From contig MNCI01013723.1 in assembly GCA_015680685.1 (NCBI GenBank), positions 85,306 through 149,305 of the forward strand: a DNA stretch of 64,000 bases, given 5' to 3'. The notes under the pieces are model-generated. The model worked only from the letters and a program-made list of their open reading frames with translations. It made no database searches and was not told the origin of the DNA. Each line of letters opens with the position of its first letter. The first letter of the stretch is position 1. Shown one piece after another: positions 56,640 to 64,000 of this stretch. Both the position numbers and the translations under genes were made by a program. The stretch comes from Gnetum montanum. Taxonomy: Eukaryota; Streptophyta; Gnetopsida; Gnetales; Gnetaceae.

Positions 56640-57640
56640 TCTAGTTACTAAGTGAAGAAAAGATTTTTCCTGATCCCATGATGAATTCAAATGAATTGGC
56701 TTATCTATTTGTTAGCATTGCATATACATGAACCCAATTGTTAGGCCTTAATGGATATTGCAATGGAAAATTAATCCTCAATGTGGGATGTGGTGAAATG
56801 AGATCATCCATCTCTTGTAGGTTGGTTTCATTTCATCAATTTCTAATTGTCAGTGGATTAGTCCAACTATGGTTGTACCGAAGAAAGGGAATGAATAAAT
56901 ATTTTTTGTTCATTATAAGTTGCTAAATGTTGCTACATTAAATGACCACTTCCCATTATCGTTCATGGACTAGGTACTAGACAACATATCTAGCAATGAG
57001 TTTGATAGTTTCCTTGATGGGTACTCTAGTTACAATCATATCAACATTGCACTAGAGGATCAGGATAATACTACCTTCATCTATCCATGGGGAACCTTTT
57101 CCTTCAAGTGCATGTCATTCAGGTTGTGTAATGCACTAGCCACATTTCAACAATTAGTGATGTCAATGTTCTAGGATTACATAGGCAAGAGTGTGGAAGT
57201 CTTCATGAATGACTTGTTTAGATATGGCAAAAAATTCAAGGATGCTTTGGACTAGTTTGAAGTTGTTTTATGTTGCTATTGCCAAGTGAATTCAAAGCTA
57301 AACTAGAGGAAAAGCTAGCTAATGATGACTAGGGGAACTGTCCTTGGCCACAAAGTCTCTAAGAGGGAAATGGAAGTTGACCCTAAAAAAATCACACCAT
57401 TGAGAATAGGACATAAATTCCTATGACAATGAAAGGGATGTGATGTTTCTTTATCCATACAGGCTACTACCATAGATTTATTAAAGATTATTTTAGACTA
57501 GCCAAATCATTATTTGAGCTAATAAAGAAAAATGTTCCATTCCTGTGGAACAAGGAATGTGAAAATGACTTTCAATATCTAAAGGAAATGTTAACACAAA
57601 ACCTAGTATTACAAAGTGTTAACTAGACTTAATCCTTTGC
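56640..57640 (+). pseudogene. Element B reverse transcriptase, truncated
   Basis: Homologous to 14640-15400, going about 150 bp further: FLDGYSSYNHINIALED, FIYPWGTFSFKC, then the catalytic box FMNDLF, then YYHRFIKDYFRLAKSLFELI and ECENDFQYLKEML leading into RNase H. It stops at about 57640, where a family-D LTR begins. The same Asp to Asn change in the box as element A shows that A and B share it from before their duplication. Confidence 0.78.
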
Positions 57641-57653
57641 TAATGATGGATAG

Positions 57654-57955
57654 GTGAGTTACAAATTTAATAATGATGCAAGAGTGCTAAACAGGTCCAA
57701 AGTGGAGCCTTAATCAGTTGAACCATGGGCAGGTGATGGACCTGTACCTCAGGGTGTGAGCTTTGGAATCCTAGATAGGTACTAGGTTGCTAATAAGAAA
57801 AGGTTGTGTCATTGAGGATCCTTATGACCACTATGATGGGTTTGATTAATGTGATTGAATCAAGGTGCAAGTGCTTGTCATTCCTCATCACCTTAGTTAG
57901 AAGAGGTCCATGATTTCCATGAGCCTATACATGTCATGTGGCAAGGAATTAATGT
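57654..57955 (+). repeat. Family D LTR fragment (D3)
   Basis: Starts TGATGGATAGGTGAGTTACA and matches D2 (20361-20800). It ends about 57955, where E-family RT sequence begins without a primer site or gag. The junction is therefore a fusion of two truncated elements. Confidence 0.6.
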
Positions 57956-57957
57956 TC

Positions 57958-58370
57958 GAGTTCATGATAGTTCCAAAGAGAGGTGGCAAATGATAAGTTT
58001 ATATCGATTTTAGGTTGTTAAACGTGGTAACATTCAAAGATTGTTTTCCATTTTAATTTGTTGATTAGGTGTTGGACATCATATCTAGGCATTACTGTTA
58101 TAGTTTTCTAGATGGTTATAGAGGCTATAACCGAATCTAGATTGTGCCAAAGGATCATGCCAAAACAACATTTATGAGTCCCTAAGGGACTTTTGTGTAT
58201 CAAAAGATGTCATTTGACCTATGCAGTGTCCTTGACACTTTCCAATGCCTACTCTTAAGAATCTTTCAATAGCAAATCGATAGCAGGATGGAAGTCTTTA
58301 TGGATGACTTCTCCACTTATGGTGCTACATTCAAGTAATCCTTGAACCATCTTGAGCAAGTACTAAAAAG
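57958..58370 (+). pseudogene. Reverse transcriptase of E2, 5'-truncated
   Basis: Reads YIDFRLLNVVTFKDCFPF, FLDGYRGYNRI, TTFMSP and FVYQKMSFDLC, then the intact catalytic box VFMDDFSTYGATFK. The N-terminal fingers are missing at the D3 junction. Stops at about 57993, 58056 and 58139 are among several. Confidence 0.8.
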
Positions 58371-58529
58371 ATGTATGAAAACAAATCTATGGCTGAATTA
58401 GCAAAAGAGCCATCTTATGGTCCAAGAAGGCATTGTATTGGAATACAAAATTTCATACACAGGGATCAAGGTAGACCCCAAAAAGTTAAGGGTCATCCAA
58501 GGAATTACTCGTTAACCAAAAACTATAAA

Positions 58530-59090
58530 AGATGTTTGGTCCTTCCTTGGACACACTAGCTACTACCAAAAATTTATAGAGAATTTCTCTAAGATCACAA
58601 AATTATTAGTTGAGCTAACAAAAAAAGATGATCCCTTCATCTAGACCAAGGAATGCGAAAATGCATTCCAAATCCTTAAGCAGAAGCTCGTAGAGACTCT
58701 AATTCTATGAGCACCTAACCGGTCTAGACCATTTCATATAATGATAGATGCATCTAATTATGTCATGGGAGTCATGCTTGCATAGTTGGATGATAAGAAA
58801 CATCCATATTATATCCACTACATCAAGATGCATAGTTGAATTACACCACCATAGAAAAAGAACTAATGGTGGTGGTGTATGCTCTAGAAAATTTCATGTA
58901 TTATGTGCTTGGATATAAAGTGTTTATACACACTGATCACAATGACATTTGCTTCCTCATGAGCAAGCCCATGATGAGCCCCCATGTCATATGGTGGCTG
59001 GTTTTCTTGCAAGAATTCAATCTTATAATGATAGACTAAAAGGGGATTGAGAATGTGGTCACTAATCAATTGTCTTAGTTACAATGGGAT
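58530..59090 (+). pseudogene. RNase H of E2
   Basis: Reads FLGHTSYYQKFIENFSKITK, then FHIMIDASNYVMGVMLA and the frame at 58836-59039 (TTIEKELMVVVYALENF, VLGYKVFIHTDHNDICFLM). It keeps DAS at the first catalytic Asp position and IHTDH. Several stops are present. Confidence 0.8.
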
Positions 59091-59199
59091 AGCAAAGAGG
59101 AGGAGAGCCCACTCTCTAACGAATTTCCTAATGAATTCCTCTTTGTTGGTGCAATAAATGAACAAATTCCCACATAACCAAAATGGTATGATGGCATCC

Positions 59200-60410
59200 T
59201 CACTTATATTCTCACTCAAAAGGTGCCACAAGATATAGACTACAGAAAGAACCAATAATTTCTTCATTGAGCTAAGCACTTCATGGAAATCAACGAAAAA
59301 CCTTTACAAGTTGTGAGTTGATGGCCTAATTCATTAGTGTGTCCCTAATATGGATCAATTATGCATTCTTCGAGATGCTCATGAAGGCCCTTGCATAGGC
59401 CACTATGCTAGGAGACACATAGCCATTAAAATCCTGATGGCATGGTATTATTGGCCAAAAATTTTCAAGGATGCTCACCAATTTGTCCACTCTTGTGAGC
59501 ACTGCCAATGAGATGGTAGAATAACTACTTGAATGGAGAGACCTCAATAGTGGACTCAACCACTAGAACCCTTCGACATATGGGGCATCGACTTCATTGG
59601 TTCCATCACACCTATGTCCAATGGAAAGGCATATATAATCATCATCATTGATTACCGTGCTAAATGGGTAGAAGCAATAATCATCATCGACTATACATCA
59701 TCCACTACTGCTTGATTTGTACAACAAAATGTTGTGAATAGGCTTGGGCTACCACATGCACTAATTTCTGATAATAGGACCCATTTTACAAATGCTACTT
59801 TTTGAAAACTCATGCAACGCTTGGGGGTTGAACATAAATTAATAACATCCTATCATCCCCAAGCCAATGGTCAAGTAGAGGTGACTAACAAGGACATCAC
59901 AAAGATTCTAATAAGAACTATTGGGAAATATAGGAGAGACTGGAGCACAAAACCAAACAATGTCATTTAGGCCTACTACTCAACATGAAAACTCCCTATT
60001 GGCTACTCTTCCTACAAGTTAGTGTTTTCCAATGCTCCCAATTCAATCCAAGCTTCATACACTCTCAACAGCCTGTGACCTATACCTGGACCTAAGTCTA
60101 GCACAAAAAGAAAGACTGATCAACCTTAATGTGCTAGATGAAAATTGATTAGTTGCTCTATCCTTGAATGAAGTGCACAAGGCATTCAGCAAACAATGAC
60201 ATGACCTTAGAATACGAAAAGAGAAATTTCAACAGGAAGATAAGGTTCTCTATTAGAACCCCACACACATTCCTTAAAAAAACTAAGTCCCAAACATTGT
60301 GGGAGGGGCCTTATATAATTGATGAAACCTTTCCTTCTAGGACCATGATCATATACAAACCTAAAAGTCCAAACAAGAAGCAATTGGTCAACATCCAATA
60401 GATAAAGCAT
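59200..60410 (+). pseudogene. Integrase of E2
   Basis: Zinc-finger region DAHEGPCIGHYARR, then SCEHCQ, where the second His of the family set is kept. Catalytic blocks are GIDFIGSITP, LISDNRTHF and HPQANGQVEVTN, so all three acidic residues are present. The C-terminal domain at 60168-60401 has FHIRTPHTFL-like and LWEGPYIIDETFPS sequence, where W.GPY.I is the family hallmark. Frameshifts lie in the HHCC region and after YKLVF. Confidence 0.82.
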
Positions 60411-62597
60411 TTCCATGAGCCTAAATGAGCCAGTGCAACAACTACCTCAACAAATGAACAACCATGCTTACTATTTTAAATCTCCTCCTTCCAACATACT
60501 CATGGGGGAGATGGCCATCCATCTTAATCATATATGTGGCTCCTCAGGTTTTCTATTTTTATTTTTTTACACATTTTTTATTTTTACAAATTGTTTGTTT
60601 AACACCTTTTTGATTTTTAAAACTTCTTCCTATGTTACATCATTTTTGTTTTACACAATCGTTAGTACATTTCAATTTTTCTTGAATATTTTACACTTTC
60701 TTATATATTTTACTTTATTTTAGTGTGGTTTTCTAATTTTTATTAATAAACATGCTTTGTACCAATAGGATACAGTGGTGTTATCATTGTTTCTAATGGT
60801 GGTTTGTGCTTAATGGTTTGTTTTCTAATGTCTAGTTTCTATTTTTGAATTTGTGTACTAATGGCTAAGACATGGTTTATTTTTCATGGAATAGGTAGTG
60901 AATCCACGACATCTACCCATTCACAAACTCTATGGTTTTCTTGTTTTGGAAGTATGAGGTCCCTTTCATTAAATAAAATTTTAATAAATTTATGACCTTG
61001 TTAGTTTCTAGAATTGGAAAGGATTCAAAGGTCTACATAGGGTGTGACTTTAAGGGGACTCAATATTCTTTGTACTTTTCTACTTACTTGGGTGCATAAG
61101 TGTTTTCATGGATTTCTTATCATTCCATGTTGACCAATAACAGGACGTTGAATAAGTCTTTGTATGGTGTGGTTCTCATCCAAAAAATAAAAAAATAAAA
61201 GAAAAGAAAAAAAACATTATGGGAATTCAAAGCACACCCCTTAGACAAATAAATGGGCTATAAGCACTAGTAATGGAACTAGAAAAACATGTTACCCATG
61301 CTTAAAGGTTCCCTCTAAGTAAGGCCCTCTCTCACTTCCTACTTCTCTTTTCTTCTCCTTAAGGAATGGTGGTTGTTCTATGGGAGCATTCTTGTGTCTC
61401 AAGGAGTTGGATCAATCTTGGAGTAGTGATGTAAAGTCACTAAAAGTAATTGGTTTTGGTATAGACTAAGGATGGATCTTCTCAGGTCATTTAAACACAA
61501 ATCCATAATGGACATCTTATGACCTCAATTCAGAATTCCATTTCACATTCTCCATCATCCATGCATGCTACCCATAACTCACCTCACTGCCAATGTCCAT
61601 GTTCTTGTTCAATGTCTTTATTTGACGTACTTGAATTCTTTGGTAGAATCTTCTGGGTTTTGGTCCTTAGCTTTCATTAACCATTAATCATCTATGGGGC
61701 CCATGGACTCCTTAGGTTAAGGTTATGCAAGGGCAAATATGGCATGTGCCTACTATGAGAAGGATCCACTTGCATATCTCTTGGTTGGTTTTGTTAAGCA
61801 TCCTATCCTTAGGCATTATTACAATCAGAATCTTTCATACACCCATCTTCTGCATCCAACTGTGTGCTTCTTTAAGAATTTTCTTCAATTCACATATTCT
61901 CAATCCAATTCTTGAATTCTTGAGCTTCCAAAGATCCTCTTCAATGATTTCATCAAATTCTTGGCTTTTCTGGGACTCCATAGACCCAAAATTCATTCAA
62001 AAATTCCTTGTATTTTTTTAAATATTCAAGTCTAAAAATTTTGTTTATGACCCCATAAATGGGGCCCTGTTGATTAAATCCCATGCATATGTGAGGCCCT
62101 GTATACATAGCCCCATTGATGCAACATAAAAATACTATAAATATGCATGATCCCCCTTAGAAATTTTCACATTGCTCACAAATGCTAAGGGAGTTTTTCA
62201 AATTTTTAGAGCCCAAAACCTTCCAAAGCCCATAACTTCCTAATCATTTATCCAAATCACTCTATTCTTTGATCCTATCACTCTCAGAGGTAAGCTCTTA
62301 GCCGTGAGGGCCACATATGTGCCATTTTGTGATAGAAAATTTTACACCATTTTTCTAACTCCCACAAAGGTTTAACAAAGAAATTAGCATTTAAACACCA
62401 AATTACAAAAGTTAAACCCTTCCATAAGCTCTGGTAACACTTATGATAAAAAATTATTAATTAATAAAATAAGAATAAAGTAATCAATTTACCATGTTCT
62501 AACTATAGCCAAGTGTGACTAATTAATGAGATAAAGTATCCAAATATTTTAAGTTACACATTATATCTACTAATCCACGAATCTGTTATGACCACAG
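60411..62597 (+). other. Non-coding spacer of E2
   Basis: Aligns with the E1 spacer 35461-37595. It contains a decayed palindrome block (about 62050-62120, GGCCCTG and GAGGCCCTG remnants) and TATAAATA at 62136-62143. The Phe-rich open frame at 60415-60723 is T-rich low complexity. Confidence 0.6.
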
Positions 62598-64000
62598 ATG
62601 ACACCAAAAGTAAACACACACAGGAAGGATGACCATCTCAACCATGAGAGAAATGGCCAAGAATAGGCCCAGGAAGAACCAATTGCAACCCTTACCATGG
62701 GAACTCTTAGCGAAGAGGCCAAAGTGGAGTCTATTTGTCATATTCCAGAACAAGTGGTAGCAACAAAACATTCCCACTGGGATGAGGCACCAGCTCAACA
62801 AGTAAACCTTGAGATGACCTTGACGAAGGCTTACCTAAATAAATTCAAATCAAGAAATGTCCAGAAAATAGTGCTCCAAGAGTTAAACTTTAGCTATTTC
62901 TTGTAGTAAGCACCTAAAAAGGTATAGGACCAACTGAAGACCTCTCCCATGTGGCCAATTACCACTTCTAGTGGGGAGTGGTATATGAGAGATATGTTCC
63001 AATATTGGAACAATAGGCAATTTGGTTCAATAATCAAAATCAAGGATATTTCAATGTCCTAGTCAATGTAAGCCATTGCATAGGCACTTGGGTTACCTAA
63101 AACTAAAGTGAATCTTGCCAAGATTCCAATGTAGGTGAACCCCAACATCAAAAAGGAATGGATTTAGTGGTGTTATGGTGTTGACCGCAAGGAGTACGAT
63201 GCACTCACACCAGCCAAAGGAATCCACTATAAGATTGTGGCCTTTCACCTAAACCACACAGTGAGGCCCAGCAAGATCACTACTTTTCCTACCCATGCGT
63301 GTGTTGCTTTGAGTGGAAGATTCCCTGTCAACCTTCCACAACTAATCTACTAGAGATAGAGAAGTAGTTTAAAAAGAATGAACGTGGAAGGAAGGCACTC
63401 CCCTTCTCATGCCTCATTAGAAAACTATGTCAGAGAGGAGAAATAGTCTATTACACTAATGATGTTTTCTGATGCACTCCAACTACTAATTGGGTAGAGA
63501 TGATGAACGACAAAACACCTGTAACAACAATCCAAGAAAAGGAACAGTAGCCACCACCTCCACTTACCACATAGAAAAGTATGTCAAACATTATTGCAAC
63601 ATCCCAATAGTTGCAAGAGTTTTGAAAATTACTCTTGAGTGAGCAAGAGCAATGAGTAGGCACAAGTGATGGAGACCCATCTATGTACCGACCAACAATG
63701 AGTCACCTGAATGAGGTAGCTTGAATAATCAACCTGATGGGAGGTGGTGGATCCATTTTCTCTACCCAACAAACATAGTTGTCCACAAGGTCAAATACTA
63801 GCGCCAAAGAGGTAATAGTATTTATCTCAAAATAGCAGCCACTCCCAGAGATTTCCTGGAGATGCCACAACTTCTTGATGCATGTGGAGGAAGGTAAGGA
63901 GGCAATGGTACTAGTCATGCAACACCAAGGATAAGAAAAATAGCAGAGGTGGTTGCTGACAAAATTTCCAAAACACTCAATGCACCTACAACATCTATAC
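62598..64000 (+). pseudogene. ORF3 of E2, partial at window edge
   Basis: Starts Met-Thr-Pro-Lys and follows E1 ORF3: MTLTKAYLNKFKSRNVQKIV, then YDALTPAKGIHYKIVAFHLN, RPSKITTFPTHACVALSGRF and PVNLPQLIY. The match to E1 is much better in this helical block than in the spacer around it, supporting a real protein domain. Stops and frame slips are present. It continues past 64000. Confidence 0.62.

Larger units (their letters stand above)
57958..64000 (+). mobile_element. 5'-truncated gypsy element E2, runs off window
   Basis: Second member of the E1 family, beginning within RT (VPKRGGK, YIDFRLLN) and colinear with E1 from about 32990 to 39000. It lacks LTR, gag and protease on the left. The right end is beyond 64000. 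All domains carry stops. Confidence 0.8.

Noticed and set aside
60415-60723. 102-codon frame in the E2 spacer with membrane-like Phe stretches, a candidate envelope protein
   Set aside because: T-rich low complexity. The E1 spacer at 35530-35740 has no matching frame.

Overview
This window looks like intergenic DNA from a large, repeat-rich plant nuclear genome. It is AT-rich and poor in CpG. Almost everything recognisable is decayed retroelement: Ty3/gypsy pol domains of the plant Athila/Tat kind with primer sites matching tRNA-Asp, one Ty1/copia element, and short fragments resembling the end of an endogenous caulimovirid polyprotein. I found no intact host gene, tRNA or rRNA. The species cannot be named from the sequence.

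Layout. 1-4809: 5' part of a minus-strand gypsy element (H: LTR, primer site, gag) inserted into a copia element. 4810-9505: the rest of that copia element (integrase, RT, RNase H, 3' LTR), inflated by assembly duplications at two single-N joins. 9560-15400: gypsy element A (LTR, primer site, gag, protease, RT), preceded by a caulimovirid-like RNase H tail. 15400-28260: a mosaic of fragments. It holds an inverted repeat of an unknown coding segment, the 3' end of a gypsy element with a coiled-coil ORF, an integrase remnant between oppositely oriented LTR pieces (family D), a tail-to-tail LTR pair, and another RNase H tail. 28264-41597: one structurally complete gypsy element of about 13.3 kb (E1: 5' LTR, primer site, gag, protease, RT, RNase H, integrase, long spacer, large third ORF, 3' LTR). 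41598-44500: AT-rich sequence with a diverged tandem duplication. 44510-57640: locus B, a second copy of the 9.6-15.4 kb segment, split by a younger minus-strand element (N, 47544-54541) with two full LTRs and a near-perfect target-site duplication. N keeps gag, a broken protease and the integrase tail but has no RT. 57654-64000: a family-D LTR fragment fused to a 5'-truncated second copy of the E family (E2), which runs off the window.

How the parts fit. All coding regions carry stops and frameshifts, so none is likely to be autonomous now. The most distinctive structure is in the E family. Its LTR U3 carries near-perfect GATGAGGCCTCATC-centred palindromes upstream of a TATA box, and a second copy of that palindrome-plus-TATA block lies inside the element about 0.5 kb upstream of the third ORF. 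The TATA position is kept in E2. This suggests a dedicated internal promoter for ORF3. Other LTRs here have their own palindromes or short arrays: a perfect 28-bp palindrome in H and a 22-bp minisatellite in N. Single Ns at 5758, 6334, 29898 and 51120 each sit between near-identical direct copies and are best read as unmerged contig overlaps.
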